Assembly: GCA_036013505.1 (NCBI GenBank)
Contig: CP107851.1
Span: 2,046,001 to 2,110,000 of the forward strand
Reading direction: 5' to 3'
Length of the DNA stretch: 64,000 bases
Source: Streptomyces sp. NBC_00510
GTDB lineage: Bacteria > Actinomycetota > Actinomycetes > Streptomycetales > Streptomycetaceae
The position numbers were made by a program, and so were the translations under genes. Below, one piece after another: positions 42,590 through 52,244 of this stretch. Numbering within the stretch: the stretch's first letter is position 1; each line of letters starts with the position of its first letter. The notes under the pieces were generated by a model. That model had not been told where the DNA came from, did no database searches, and was given only the letters and a program-made list of their open reading frames with translations.

Positions 42590-43756
42590 TTAGCTCACAC
42601 TGATCTGGGGCTCTCCTGACGGCACTCCGTCGGCCTGCATGCGCTCGGCGAGCTTCATGGCCTCCTCGATGAGGGTCTCCACGATCTTCGACTCCGGCAC
42701 GGTCTTGATGACCTCGCCCTTGACGAAGATCTGCCCCTTGCCGTTGCCCGAGGCCACCCCCAGGTCCGCCTCGCGCGCCTCACCCGGACCGTTGACGACA
42801 CAGCCCATCACCGCGACCCGCAGCGGCACCTCCATGCCCTCAAGGCCCGCCGTCACCTGGTCCGCCAGCTTGTACACGTCCACCTGCGCACGACCGCACG
42901 ACGGGCACGAGACGATCTCCAGCCGCCGCTGCCGCAGGTTCAGCGACTCCAGGATCTGGATGCCGACCTTGACCTCCTCCGCCGGAGGAGCCGACAGCGA
43001 CACCCGGATCGTGTCACCGATGCCCTCGCTCAGCAGCGCGCCGAACGCCACCGCCGACTTGATCGTGCCCTGGAACGCCGGACCCGCCTCGGTCACCCCC
43101 AGGTGCAGCGGATAGTCGCACTGCGCCGCCAGCAGCCGGTACGCGTTGACCATCACCACCGGGTCGTTGTGCTTCACCGAGATCTTGATGTCCCGGAAAC
43201 CGTGCTCCTCGAACAGCGAGCACTCCCACAGCGCCGACTCCACCAGCGCCTCCGGGGTGGCCTTGCCGTACTTCTCCAGCAGGCGCCTGTCCAGCGACCC
43301 GGCGTTCACCCCGATCCGGATCGGGGTGCCCGCCTCGGAGGCCGCCTTGGCGATCTCCTTCACCTTGTCGTCGAACTGCCGGATGTTGCCCGGGTTCACC
43401 CGCACCGCCGCACAGCCCGCGTCGATCGCCGCGAACACGTACTTCGGCTGGAAGTGGATGTCCGCGATCACCGGGATCTGCGACTTCCTCGCGATCTGCG
43501 GCAGCGCGTCCGCGTCGTCCTGCGAAGGGCAGGCGACCCGGACGATCTGGCAGCCCGCCGCGGTCAGTTCGGCGATCTGCTGCAGGGTCGCGTTGACGTC
43601 GGCGGTGAGCGTGGTCGTCATGGACTGGACGGAGACGGGGGCGTCGCCGCCCACCGCCACCGACCCGACCTGGATGCGCCGCGAACGGCGGCGCTCCGCG
43701 AGCGGCCGGGCCGGCACGGTGGGCAGGCCGAGCTGGACGGGCTCGACAGCTGTCAT
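42590..43756 (-). CDS. ispG: 4-hydroxy-3-methylbut-2-en-1-yl diphosphate synthase
   Basis: A 388-residue GcpE/IspG enzyme converting MEcPP to HMBPP with a 4Fe-4S cluster. The N-terminal TIM barrel has [18 protein letters not shown] and [15 protein letters not shown]. The C-terminal cluster domain has SCPSCGR and [13 protein letters not shown], giving the three cysteine ligands and the conserved glutamate. It is seven bases from hpnH, in the same operon. As with dxs it is likely the second genomic copy, dedicated to hopanoids. Confidence 0.96.
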   Translation of the reverse strand: MTAVEPVQLGLPTVPARPLAERRRSRRIQVGSVAVGGDAPVSVQSMTTTLTADVNATLQQIAELTAAGCQIVRVACPSQDDADALPQIARKSQIPVIADIHFQPKYVFAAIDAGCAAVRVNPGNIRQFDDKVKEIAKAASEAGTPIRIGVNAGSLDRRLLEKYGKATPEALVESALWECSLFEEHGFRDIKISVKHNDPVVMVNAYRLLAAQCDYPLHLGVTEAGPAFQGTIKSAVAFGALLSEGIGDTIRVSLSAPPAEEVKVGIQILESLNLRQRRLEIVSCPSCGRAQVDVYKLADQVTAGLEGMEVPLRVAVMGCVVNGPGEAREADLGVASGNGKGQIFVKGEVIKTVPESKIVETLIEEAMKLAERMQADGVPSGEPQISVS

Positions 43757-43763
43757 CGCGACG

Positions 43764-44792
43764 TCACTTCCCGCGGTTGCCGGCGATGGTCTCCCGGGTG
43801 GCCCTGATGGACTCCTTGAGGGAGGTCATCGTGGCCAGGACGGCGGTCGGCTCGTAGCCGCAGTGCGCCATGCAGTTGGCGCAGCGCGGGTCCTTGCCGC
43901 GGCCGTACTTGCTCCAGTCGGTGTCCTCGACGAGCTCCTTGTACGTGGTGACGTAACCGTCGCTCATCAGGTAGCAGGGGCGCTGCCAGCCGAACAGGGA
44001 GTAGTTGGGGATCGCCCAGGCGGTGCAGGGGAAGTCGACCTTGCCTTCGAGGAAGTCCAGGAAGAGGGGGCTGTGGTTGAGCCGCCACTTCTTCCGGTTG
44101 CCGCCCGAGAAGGCCTTCTTGAACAGTTCCCGGGTCTGTTCCACGCCCAGGAAGTGCTCCTGGTCGGGAGCCTTCTCGTAGGCGTAGGCCGGCGAGATCA
44201 TCATCTCGTCGACCTGCAGGTCGTCATTGAGGAAGTTGAGCACCTCGATGATGGTCTGCGGGGTGTCGGTGTTGAAGAAGGTCGAATTGGTGGTGACCCG
44301 GAATCCGCGCCGCTTGGCCTCCTTGATCGCCTCCACCGCCTCGTCGAAGACGCCTTCCTTGGCGACCGACTCGTCGTGCCGCTCGCGCAGTCCGTCGATG
44401 TGCACGGCGAAGGCGAAGTAGGGCGAGGGGGTGAACTTGTCCATCTTCTTGCGCAGCAGCATGGCGTTGGTGCAGAGGAAGACGTACTTCCGCTTCGCCA
44501 CCAGTTGCCGCACGATCTCGTCGATCTGAGGGTGCATCAGCGGTTCGCCGCCGGCGATCGACACCATCGGCGCGCCCGATTCGAGGACGGCGCCGACGGC
44601 CTGCGCCACCGGCATGCGCTGCTTCAGCACACCTGCCGGGTGCTGGATCTTTCCGCAGCCCTCGCATTTCAGGTTGCACGCGAAGAGTGGCTCGAGTTCG
44701 ACGATGAGCGGGAACTTCTCGCGCCTGCGGAGCATTTTCTGTTCGAAGAGATAGGTGCCGACCCTGATGGACTGTCGGAGTGGCATGGCCAT
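43764..44792 (-). CDS. hpnH: adenosyl-hopene transferase HpnH
   Basis: A 342-residue radical SAM enzyme that adds the 5'-deoxyadenosyl radical to diploptene to form adenosylhopane (adenosylhopene), the first step of side-chain extension. The cluster motif is [42 protein letters not shown] and [17 protein letters not shown] are typical of HpnH, and [20 protein letters not shown] and [15 protein letters not shown] provide the cysteine-rich C terminus. ATG 44792 follows GGAGGTGAG. It is downstream of the nucleosidase-like hpnG. Confidence 0.95.
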   Translation of the reverse strand: MAMPLRQSIRVGTYLFEQKMLRRREKFPLIVELEPLFACNLKCEGCGKIQHPAGVLKQRMPVAQAVGAVLESGAPMVSIAGGEPLMHPQIDEIVRQLVAKRKYVFLCTNAMLLRKKMDKFTPSPYFAFAVHIDGLRERHDESVAKEGVFDEAVEAIKEAKRRGFRVTTNSTFFNTDTPQTIIEVLNFLNDDLQVDEMMISPAYAYEKAPDQEHFLGVEQTRELFKKAFSGGNRKKWRLNHSPLFLDFLEGKVDFPCTAWAIPNYSLFGWQRPCYLMSDGYVTTYKELVEDTDWSKYGRGKDPRCANCMAHCGYEPTAVLATMTSLKESIRATRETIAGNRGK

Positions 44793-44797
44793 CTAGC

Positions 44798-45400
44798 TCA
44801 CCTCCAGGGGAGCGCGGTAGAGCGGTGCCAATCGAGAAAGGCAGGAAGCAGGTCCCTCAGCACGCGGAAAGCGGTGATCCCCGTGCGGAGCGTGCCGACG
44901 CGCACGAGCTCGAACTCGGGCGTGTCGACGACCACGCGGGCCGCGGCGACCGGGCGTGGACCCCGGGCGAGCGCGGCCCGCATCATCGCCGCCGACTCCA
45001 TGTCGACGGCGACGGCACCGGTGGCCCGGAGCGCCGCCCGCTCCGGGCCCCGTACGACGTGGTCCGACTCGGCGAGCCGGCCGACGTGCACGGTGTGTCC
45101 CGCCGCCTTGAGGGCGGCGGCGAGTGATTCCCCGTCACGCGGTTCGTCGGCGACGACCACGTCGCCCGGCCGCATCCCGGGGGCCAGCCCGGCACAGAAG
45201 CCGGTGGTGAGGACCGCCGCCCCGTCCAGGGCGGGGTCGCGCAGCGCGGCGGTGACGGCGCGTTCCGCGGCCTGGGGCCCCATGCCCGTGCGCACGAAGG
45301 CGACCGGGCCCGCGGCGTGGCTACGGTCGCCGCCGCGCAGGGCGAACCGTTCCACCCGTAGCGCGCAGACGATGAGCAGAGGTGGGCCGGCCGGCCCCAT
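44798..45400 (-). CDS. hpnG: HpnG-type purine nucleosidase/phosphorylase
   Basis: A 200-residue phosphorylase-superfamily protein that in hopanoid clusters removes adenine from adenosylhopane to give ribosylhopane. Visible are LIVCALRVERFALRGG at the N terminus, FVRTGMGPQAAERAV, VLTTGFCAGLAPGMRPGDVV, and AVDMESAAMMRAAL, the nucleoside-binding motif. The ATG is inside the squalene-hopene cyclase stop (TGATG), so it is coupled to shc. Identification rests on this position, since the family is broad. Confidence 0.9.
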   Translation of the reverse strand: MGPAGPPLLIVCALRVERFALRGGDRSHAAGPVAFVRTGMGPQAAERAVTAALRDPALDGAAVLTTGFCAGLAPGMRPGDVVVADEPRDGESLAAALKAAGHTVHVGRLAESDHVVRGPERAALRATGAVAVDMESAAMMRAALARGPRPVAAARVVVDTPEFELVRVGTLRTGITAFRVLRDLLPAFLDWHRSTALPWR

Positions 45401-47427
45401 CAGGCCCCCTTCCGTAGCCCGCCGAACGGCTCGCCGTGCACGTAGCGCCCGAGGGCGGTGAGCGGGAAGACCATCCGGTAGAGGTGGTAGTTGATGGAGA
45501 AGTCCCGGGGGAAGCCGGTGCCGGTGAAGTACGGCTCGTCCCAGGAGCCGTCCTCCTTCTGGGTCCGGGCCAGCCAGAGCACTCCGCGCCGTACGGCCTC
45601 GCCGTCGCGTTCGCCGGCCGACAGCAGGGCCAGCAGGGCCCAGGCCGTCTGGGAGGCGGTGGACTCGCCGCGGCCGACCCACTCGTCGGAGGAGTAGGAG
45701 CGCAGGTCCTCGCCCCAGCCCCCGTCCTCGTTCTGGACGGACTCCAGCCAGCCCACCGCCCGCCGGATCGCGGGGTGGCCCGCCGGGAGACCGGCCGCGA
45801 CGAGGGCCGGGACCACCGACCCGGTGCCGTAGATGTAGTTGACGCCCCAGCGGCCGAACCAGGCGCCGTTGCGCTCCTGTTCGGCGAGCAGCCAGTCGAT
45901 GCCGCGCCGGGTGTGCGGGTCGTGCTCCAGGCCGAGGGCGGCCAGCATCTCGACCACGTGGGCCGTGACGTCGGCCGACGGCGGGTCGATGACCTCGCCG
46001 AAGTCGCAGAAGGGCAGGCGGTTGGGGAAGGCGCTGGTGTTGTCGGCGTCGAAGGCGCCCCAGGCGCCGTTCTTCGACTGCATCCCGACGTTCCAGCGCA
46101 CCCCGAGGTCGACCGAGGCCTTCACCCGCTCCGGGTCCGGGTGGTCGACCCTGATCAGGGCGAGGACCACCTCGGCGGTGTCGTCGATGTCGGGGTAGGT
46201 GTCGTTCTGGAACTCGAACGCCCAGCCACCGGAGGGCAGGCCGGGCCGCTGCACGGCCCAGTCGCCGCGCTTGGTGATCTGCTCCCCCAGCATCCAGTCC
46301 ACCGCCTTGACCAGCGCCGGGTCGTCGGCGGGGACGCCGGCGTCGGCCAGCGCGATGGTCGCCAGACAGGTGTCCCAGACCGGGGACTGGCACGCCTCGA
46401 TCATCCGCGTGTCCTTGTCCGGCCAGACCGCGAAGTCGTCCAGCGCCTTGAGTCCGGCCCGCAGCACGGGGTGGTCGAGGTCGTAGCCGAGCAGGTGGAG
46501 CGCGATGACGGAGTACACGGCGGGCGGCTGGATACCGCCGAAGCAGCCGTCGTTCTCCTGGCGTTCGATGATCCAGCGTGCCGCCGAGCGCATCGCGGCA
46601 CGGCGCAGCGGACGGACGGTGACCTTGCGGTAGGCGTGCAGGGCCCGGTCGACCCGCTGGAAGAACCCGTCCCAGCTGGACAGCGGTGCCCGCGGGACCG
46701 GCGGATTGGGCCGCGCGGGGTCGGTGTGCAGCTCGTCGAGGGTGAACGGGGCCGGCCGTACGGGCCGGTGGGCGCCGACGATCGTCAGCGGCACGATGGT
46801 CTGCCGGGCCCAACTGGCGAAGGAGTAGATGTTGAGCGGGACCCACTTGGGCAGGTAGATGAGCTCGGGCGGCAGCTCCGGGAGGTCGTCCCAGCGCCAC
46901 CAGCCGAACAGCGCGAGCCAGATCCGGGTGAAGACCCGTGACCGCGCGATGCCGCCCTGCTCGCGGACGAAGGCCGAGGCGGCGGCCATCCACGGGTCCT
47001 CGGGGGCGTCACCGGCGAGCCGCAGCGCGACGTAGGCCTCGACGGTGGCCGAGAGGTCGCGCGGCCCACCGTGGAAGGTGGCCCAGGCGCCGTCGTCGCG
47101 CTGCTGGGACCTGATCCAGCGGGCGGCGGCCTCGATGACCCGTTCGTCCTGGATGCCGAGGAACTGACGGAGCAGCAGGTCCTCGGCGTCCATCGTCACG
47201 TTGGTCTCGAGGTCGCCCTTCCACCAGCCGTCGGGATGCTGACGCGCCAGCAGGTGGCCGGTGGCCCGGCGCGCGGCCTCGGCCGCGAGCTCCTCGGTCG
47301 TTCCGGTGCTGCCGCCGGGCCAGGGAACTGACGCCGGCCCCGGAATCGCGCCCGAGGTCTTGGTTCTGGCCGAGGGTGTCCCGCGGGCCGCCTCGCCCCC
47401 GGGACCGCCGTCGGTCGTCGCTGTCAT
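45400..47427 (-). CDS. shc: squalene-hopene cyclase
   Basis: A 675-residue membrane-associated cyclase that folds squalene to hopene/hopanol. The catalytic acid motif is DIDDTAEV. Several QW repeats occur (for example QENDGCFGGIQ, QNEDGGWGED, QKEDGSWDEP). The N-terminal alpha-barrel signature HPDGWWKGDLETNVTMDAED is intact. The N-terminal 40 residues are a Gly/Ser/Thr-rich extension. The gene stands between the prenyl synthase gene (98-base gap) and hpnG. Length and motifs match bacterial hopene cyclases. Confidence 0.97.
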   Translation of the reverse strand: MTATTDGGPGGEAARGTPSARTKTSGAIPGPASVPWPGGSTGTTEELAAEAARRATGHLLARQHPDGWWKGDLETNVTMDAEDLLLRQFLGIQDERVIEAAARWIRSQQRDDGAWATFHGGPRDLSATVEAYVALRLAGDAPEDPWMAAASAFVREQGGIARSRVFTRIWLALFGWWRWDDLPELPPELIYLPKWVPLNIYSFASWARQTIVPLTIVGAHRPVRPAPFTLDELHTDPARPNPPVPRAPLSSWDGFFQRVDRALHAYRKVTVRPLRRAAMRSAARWIIERQENDGCFGGIQPPAVYSVIALHLLGYDLDHPVLRAGLKALDDFAVWPDKDTRMIEACQSPVWDTCLATIALADAGVPADDPALVKAVDWMLGEQITKRGDWAVQRPGLPSGGWAFEFQNDTYPDIDDTAEVVLALIRVDHPDPERVKASVDLGVRWNVGMQSKNGAWGAFDADNTSAFPNRLPFCDFGEVIDPPSADVTAHVVEMLAALGLEHDPHTRRGIDWLLAEQERNGAWFGRWGVNYIYGTGSVVPALVAAGLPAGHPAIRRAVGWLESVQNEDGGWGEDLRSYSSDEWVGRGESTASQTAWALLALLSAGERDGEAVRRGVLWLARTQKEDGSWDEPYFTGTGFPRDFSINYHLYRMVFPLTALGRYVHGEPFGGLRKGA

Positions 47428-47525
47428 GGCTTCCCCTTTGCACAGTCGTTCCGTCTGCGGTGTTGGGGCTGCCGTCGGCCGTCACGCGCGCCCGGCCGGC
47501 GACGTACTGCGCTCCAGTTGTGTCC

Positions 47526-48614
47526 TTACTTCTCGCGAACCACCACGAAATCCGCCAGGCCCACGAGCTTACGGCGAACTTCTCCCGGCATGTCCATTTT
47601 GTCGAGTGCGGCGATCGCGGTGGCGTACTGCCGGCGGGCTTCCCGGGAGGTCCACTCCCGGCCACCGGCCTCCTCGATCAACGCCGCCCTCGTCGCGAAC
47701 TCTTCCTCGTCGAAGGACTCGATGTCATTACGGTCCGATGAATCCGCGGCCTTCGCATCCGCGGCCAGGAGTTCGGCCAGGCGCTGCGAGGCCGAGCCGC
47801 CCGCGGCCAGCGCCGCGACCACCGGCAGGGACTTCTTGCGCTGGCGCAGGTCGCTCCAGGTCTGCTTGCCGGTGGCGGCCGGGTCGCCCCAGATGCCCAG
47901 CAGGTCGTCGACGGCCTGGAAGGCCAGGCCGAGGTGGTAGCCGTACTCCTCCAGGGCGTCCGCGTCGGCCTCGGAGGCGCCGCCCAGCACCGCGCCGATG
48001 GAGCAGGCGCAGGCCAGCAGGGCGCCGGTCTTGTTGCCCTCCATCTCCAGGCACTCCTCGACGGTGACCCGCTCGCGGTGCTCGAAGGAGATGTCCTGGG
48101 CCTGACCGTCGATCAGCTTGCGGGTGGCGGTGGTGATCCGGCGGGTGGCCCGGCCGGCCTCGGCGGTGCCCTGCTCCAGCAGGATCTCGTTGGCGAGGGC
48201 GAAGAGCGCGTCGCCGACCAGGATGGCCTGGGCGGGGCCGTGCACCTTCCACACCGTGTCGCGGTGGCGGCGCTGCTCGTCACCGTCCATCAGGTCGTCG
48301 TGCAGCAGGGAGAAGTTGTGCACCAGCTCCACGGCGACCGCGCCGGGGATGCCCACCTCGGGGGCGGCGCCCGCCGCCTCTGCCGACAGCAGTGCGAGTG
48401 CGGGGCGTACGGCCTTGCCGCTGTCGCCGTGGGACGGGTTGCCCGCGGCGTCGATCCATCCGAAGTGGTAGGCGGCGACGGTGTCCATCGGGGGTGCGAG
48501 GCGGTCCACGGCGGCGCGCAGCACCGGCGTGGACAGCTCGCGGCCGCGCTCCAGCAGCACGGTCACGGTCTCTCTGTCGACGCCCGCGGTCATCTGCTCG
48601 TTGCCAGCGGTCAC
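47526..48614 (-). CDS. polyprenyl diphosphate synthase (farnesyl-type, hopanoid operon)
   Basis: A 362-residue trans-isoprenyl diphosphate synthase. The first Asp-rich motif is LLHDDLMDGDEQRR and the second is FQAVDDLLGIWGD. It also has GKAVRPALALLSAEA and the GNKTGALLACA segment. In this operon it should supply farnesyl diphosphate for squalene. GTG 48614 is preceded by a strong AGAGGAG; an ATG at 48647 overlaps the hpnE stop (ATGA) and would give 373 residues. Chain length is inferred from context and not directly seen. Confidence 0.92.
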   Translation of the reverse strand: MTAGNEQMTAGVDRETVTVLLERGRELSTPVLRAAVDRLAPPMDTVAAYHFGWIDAAGNPSHGDSGKAVRPALALLSAEAAGAAPEVGIPGAVAVELVHNFSLLHDDLMDGDEQRRHRDTVWKVHGPAQAILVGDALFALANEILLEQGTAEAGRATRRITTATRKLIDGQAQDISFEHRERVTVEECLEMEGNKTGALLACACSIGAVLGGASEADADALEEYGYHLGLAFQAVDDLLGIWGDPAATGKQTWSDLRQRKKSLPVVAALAAGGSASQRLAELLAADAKAADSSDRNDIESFDEEEFATRAALIEEAGGREWTSREARRQYATAIAALDKMDMPGEVRRKLVGLADFVVVREK

Positions 48615-48643
48615 ATTCTCTCCTCTGATTGCACTGGTCATGC

Positions 48644-50089
48644 TCATACCGGCTCCAGGCCTTCGATTGCGAAGGTACGTGGGTCGAAGGGATGGCGGAG
48701 TGCGGTCAAAGCTGCTCGGGAGGCTTGCAAACCGCTGCGGACCGCGCTTTCCATCGTCGCGGGCCAGCCGGTGGCGGTCCACGCGCCGGCGAGCCAGACG
48801 CCCTGCGCGCGGGTACGGGGACCCGGGCGGAGGGCGCCGACACCGGGGGCGGGGGCGAAGGTCGCGGTCCGTTCCCTGGTGACGAAGAAGTCCAGTACGG
48901 CGGCCTCACGCGCGGCCGGGAGCAACCGCTCCAGCTCCGGCAGGTAGCGCGCCCGCAGCTCGGCCACGGGGAGGTCGATCTCCTCCTGGGCCGCCGACTG
49001 GGACAGGGCGACGTACTGGCCTTCGCCGGTCAGGCCGGAGTGCTCCGTACGGTCGAAGACCCACTGCACGGGGCTGCCGAGGGCGGCGAGGAAGGGCTGC
49101 CGCAGGACCTTGCGGTCGTACACGACGTGCACGTTGAGGATCGGCGCGGTGCCGATGCGCAGCAGCGCGTCCTGGTCCGCCAGGGCGCCGGCGGGCAGCA
49201 GCCCGTGGGCTTCCTGCTGGGGCACGGCCAGCACGACGGCGTCGGCCGTGAAGCGCTCGGCACGCCCGGGTCCGGACTCGGCCTCGACCTCCCAGACCGG
49301 TCCGCCGTTTCCGGGGCCGCCGTCGGCGGACCGTACCGGCTCGGGCGCGTCCGTGCGGGTGAGCGAGGTGGCGCGGGTGCGCAGCAGGGTGCGCACGCCC
49401 GCCTTGTCCAGGGCGGTGCGGGCGCGGTCGTCGTGCAGCTCGCCGAGCGGGCGGGCGGCCCAGCCGATGTCCGCCGCGCCCGGCGCGGAGAGCAGCCCGG
49501 TCTTGAAGACCATGGCGGCCAGGCCCAGTGACGCCTCGTCGGCCGTGGCGTTGAGCGTCGCGACGCCGACCAGGTCCCACAGCGCCTCGACGGTGCGGGC
49601 CGACTGGCCGTGCTCGCGCAGCCAGCTGCCGAAGTCGACGGCGTCCAGCGCCGGGTCGGTGGGGTCGAGCGAGCGCAGCGCGAGCGCGGCCCGCCCGACG
49701 GACGCCCGCTCGGCCAGGGACAGGTGCGGGTAGGTGGCCAGGCTGGCGGCCAGGTGCAGCGGTACGGGCAGCCCGGCGCGCCGCAGCCGGCCGAGCCGGG
49801 GCCGGGGGGTGGCCACGTCGAGCACCGGCACGTCGAGCCGGTCCTGGAGGGTGACGAGGTCGGCCGCGTCGATGCGTTCCAGGAACCGCAGGTAGGCGTC
49901 GCAGCACCGCAGGAAGACGTGCTGGCCGTTGTCGACGGTCAGGGCGCCGCGCCGGAAGGAGAAGGCGAGCCCGCCGAGCCGGGGCCGGGCCTCGAGCAGG
50001 GTGACGCGGAGCCCGGCGTCGGCCAGTGCCAGCGCCGCCGTCGTGCCCGCGAGCCCGCCGCCGATCACGACGGCCGTGCGCTCAGCCAT
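48644..50089 (-). CDS. hpnE: hydroxysqualene dehydroxylase HpnE
   Basis: A 481-residue FAD-dependent amine-oxidase/phytoene-desaturase-fold protein that reduces hydroxysqualene to squalene, the last of the HpnCDE steps. The N-terminal dinucleotide fold is VVIGGGLAGTTAALALADAG, followed by LGGLAFSFRRGALTVDNGQHVF and the C-terminal GVWLAGAWTATGWPATMESAV. The stop overlaps a possible start of the next gene. An unusually long 186-base gap with a hairpin separates it from hpnD upstream. Confidence 0.94.
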   Translation of the reverse strand: MAERTAVVIGGGLAGTTAALALADAGLRVTLLEARPRLGGLAFSFRRGALTVDNGQHVFLRCCDAYLRFLERIDAADLVTLQDRLDVPVLDVATPRPRLGRLRRAGLPVPLHLAASLATYPHLSLAERASVGRAALALRSLDPTDPALDAVDFGSWLREHGQSARTVEALWDLVGVATLNATADEASLGLAAMVFKTGLLSAPGAADIGWAARPLGELHDDRARTALDKAGVRTLLRTRATSLTRTDAPEPVRSADGGPGNGGPVWEVEAESGPGRAERFTADAVVLAVPQQEAHGLLPAGALADQDALLRIGTAPILNVHVVYDRKVLRQPFLAALGSPVQWVFDRTEHSGLTGEGQYVALSQSAAQEEIDLPVAELRARYLPELERLLPAAREAAVLDFFVTRERTATFAPAPGVGALRPGPRTRAQGVWLAGAWTATGWPATMESAVRSGLQASRAALTALRHPFDPRTFAIEGLEPV

Positions 50090-50160
50090 GCGTCCTCCCC
50101 CGGGTGCCGCCGCGCGCGGCGCGGCGCACCATTGCCGACAGTGACGCCTCCGGCACGGCG

Positions 50161-50210
50161 GCGGTTGCCTCGCGGCGGCGGAAAACGGCGGTTTTCCGCG
50201 AGGCTGCCGC
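50161..50210. other. long imperfect hairpin between hpnD and hpnE
   Basis: The core CGGAAAAC-GGCG-GTTTTCCG is a perfect 8-bp stem. Outer arms GCGGTTGCCTCGCGG and CCGCGAGGCTGCCGC pair with two mismatches and one 6-base bulge. It sits in the 186-base hpnD-hpnE gap, where the other hpnC-G genes overlap or nearly touch. It could process or attenuate the operon mRNA. The rest of the gap is empty. Confidence 0.6.
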
Positions 50211-50275
50211 TCCCGTGCCGGTTGCGGTGCTTTTGCCGGTGCGGGGGAAGGGGCCCGCGGCCGGTGGGGCGGGCG

Positions 50276-51214
50276 TCACACGCGCCTCCTGGCGGCACGT
50301 CGGGCGTCGAGACCGGCGAGGCCGCGCGCCGCGACGTACGCCTTCTGGTGACCGGGCAGCGAGACCCGGCCCCGGAGGACGGCCTCGGGGTCGGCGGCGA
50401 TGCGCTCCAGGAGGCGGCGGTAGATGCCGGCCATGGCGGAGACGCAGGCGCCGCTGCGGCGGTCCAGCATGGGCAGCAGCCGGTACCCCTCGGCGAACAG
50501 GGCGCGGGCCCGCTTCACCTCGAACTCGACCAGGCCCGCGAAGTCGGACCCCGGCGGCGGGGTGTCGGTGAGGAACCCGCCGGAACAGCCGAACTTCGCG
50601 AGGTCCTCGGCGGGCAGGTAGGTGCGCCCGTTGGAGGCGTCCTCGCGCAGGTCCCGCAGGATGTTGGTGAGTTGCAGGGCGAGCCCGAGGGTGTCCGCGT
50701 ACTCCGCGGCGCGCTCCCGGCCGGGCACGCCGGGCACGGTGCCGAAGACGCCGAGCGAGAGCCGGCCGATGGCGCCGGCGACGCACCGGCAGTAGGAGGC
50801 GAGGTCGTCCCAGGTCTCGTAGGTGTCGCCGCGCAGGTCCATCTGCACGCCGTCGATCAGCTCGTCGAGCCCGCCGAGCGGGAGCGGGAAGCGGCGGGCG
50901 GCGTCGGCGAGCGCGACGGCCACCGGGTCGGTGTCGTCCTCGGTGACGGCGCCCTCCCTGACCCGGGTGAGCAGGGCCCGGGTCCCGTCGAGCCGCTGCT
51001 GCTTCTCGGGGAGGTCGAGGTCGCCGTCGCCGATGTCGTCCACCCGCCGGGAGAAGGCGTACAGGGCGGACATGGCCTGTCGCTTGGGGGTGGGCAGCAG
51101 CCGGATGCCGTAGGCGAAGTTCCGGGCCTCGTGGCCGGTGACGACCTCGCAGTAGCGGTAGGCCGCGAGTACCGGGCCGGACATGCGATCGGAGCCGTTC
51201 ACGGTCCGGCTCAC
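50276..51214 (-). CDS. hpnD: presqualene diphosphate synthase HpnD
   Basis: A 312-residue trans-prenyl head-to-head synthase that condenses two farnesyl diphosphates to presqualene diphosphate. Asp-rich motif 1 is FSRRVDDIGDGDLDLPEK and motif 2 is LREDASNGRTYLPAEDLAKFG. YRYCEVVTGHEARNFAYGIRLLP is typical of HpnD. The GTG start overlaps the hpnC stop (GTGA), so it is coupled; an internal ATG giving MSGPVLAAYRYCE is an alternative. Confidence 0.94.
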   Translation of the reverse strand: MSRTVNGSDRMSGPVLAAYRYCEVVTGHEARNFAYGIRLLPTPKRQAMSALYAFSRRVDDIGDGDLDLPEKQQRLDGTRALLTRVREGAVTEDDTDPVAVALADAARRFPLPLGGLDELIDGVQMDLRGDTYETWDDLASYCRCVAGAIGRLSLGVFGTVPGVPGRERAAEYADTLGLALQLTNILRDLREDASNGRTYLPAEDLAKFGCSGGFLTDTPPPGSDFAGLVEFEVKRARALFAEGYRLLPMLDRRSGACVSAMAGIYRRLLERIAADPEAVLRGRVSLPGHQKAYVAARGLAGLDARRAARRRV

Positions 51215-52191
51215 CCCTCTCTTCGCAATGTCGACCCCACCTCGCGCAGCAGGCTGAACGTGCCCGCCTTGGGCGGACCCGGCAGCACGTCGTACCCCGC
51301 GTCCGCGATCGCCCGCAGGGCGGCGCGGCCTCCTCCGGCGAACCCGGCGAGCAACAGCCTGAGCCTGCCGTGGACGCTACCCACCAAGGGGGTGCCTTCA
51401 TTCAGGAGGTCTCGGGCGCGTTCCGCTTCGTACGCAACCAGTGCGCGCACCTGTGCGCCTGCGTTCGCGGCGGTGAGATCGGTTTCGGTGACGCCGAAGC
51501 GCTTCATGTCCTCGGCGGGCAGGTAGATGCGGTCGCGGCCGAGGTCCTCGGCCACGTCCTGGAGGTGCTCGATGATCTGCAGTGCGGTGCAGATCGCGTC
51601 CGAGCGGCGGATCCGCTCGGGTGTGGCGGTGCCGGTGATGCCGAGCACGAGCCGGCCGACCGGGTTCGCCGACAGTTCGCAGTAGGCGAGGAGGTCCTCG
51701 TAGGTGGCGTAGCGGCGGACGACCTGGTCCTGGCGGTTGGCCTCGACGAGGCCGAGGAAGGGCGCGGGCGTGAGGCCGTGGCGCCGGACGGTGGGCTGCA
51801 GGGCGCGGAGCAGCGGGTGGCGGACGTCGTCGGGGCCGACGTCGAAGACCCGGCGCAGGTCCGCCTCGAAGGCATCGAGCATGGCGAGGCGGTCCTCGGC
51901 CGCCTCCGCGGGCAGCCCCAGCCGTACCGCGTCCGTGCGGCCGCCGTCGGCCAGGTCCCCGTCGCCGATGTCGTCGACGAGCCGGGCGAAGCCGTAGACG
52001 GCCATCAGGTCGGCACGCCAGGAACGGGGGACGAAGAAGGGTGCGACGGGGAAGTTCTCGCGGGCCGCCTTGTCGAGGACGGCACGTGAATGGGGATCCG
52101 GCGCCGTGCCAGCCCGCGCTTCGGGCTTGAGACCGGTCACCGTGGACGTCCCGGCGTGCGGGCGGTGGGTGTTTTCTCCCCAGGGGTCCAC
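51211..52191 (-). CDS. hpnC: squalene synthase-like HpnC (hydroxysqualene synthase)
   Basis: A 326-residue head-to-head prenyl synthase converting presqualene diphosphate to hydroxysqualene. Marks are ENFPVAPFFVPRSWRADLMA, the Asp-rich LVDDIGDGDLADGG and LQDVAEDLGRDRIYLPAEDM. It is the first gene of the hopanoid operon, whose predicted promoter lies 25 bases upstream. The first 35 residues are poorly conserved-looking, so a start downstream of GTG 52191 is possible. Confidence 0.93.
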   Translation of the reverse strand: MDPWGENTHRPHAGTSTVTGLKPEARAGTAPDPHSRAVLDKAARENFPVAPFFVPRSWRADLMAVYGFARLVDDIGDGDLADGGRTDAVRLGLPAEAAEDRLAMLDAFEADLRRVFDVGPDDVRHPLLRALQPTVRRHGLTPAPFLGLVEANRQDQVVRRYATYEDLLAYCELSANPVGRLVLGITGTATPERIRRSDAICTALQIIEHLQDVAEDLGRDRIYLPAEDMKRFGVTETDLTAANAGAQVRALVAYEAERARDLLNEGTPLVGSVHGRLRLLLAGFAGGGRAALRAIADAGYDVLPGPPKAGTFSLLREVGSTLRREG

Positions 52192-52215
52192 AGAGCCATT
52201 GCCGTCACATCCCCC

Positions 52216-52244
52216 GTTCTACACCGATAGCCCATTACACCCAA
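52216..52244 (-). promoter_or_regulatory. predicted promoter of the hopanoid operon
   Basis: On the minus strand TTGGGT (52244-52239), a 17-base spacer and TAGAAC (52221-52216) resemble a housekeeping promoter. It lies just before hpnC in an A/T-rich island and would drive hpnC to the aminotransferase gene, about 13 kb. Regulator sites were not recognised. Confidence 0.45.

Noticed and set aside
40621-42603. 660-aa open frame antisense to dxs
   Set aside because: It has no recognisable motif and mirrors the clear DXS coding frame.
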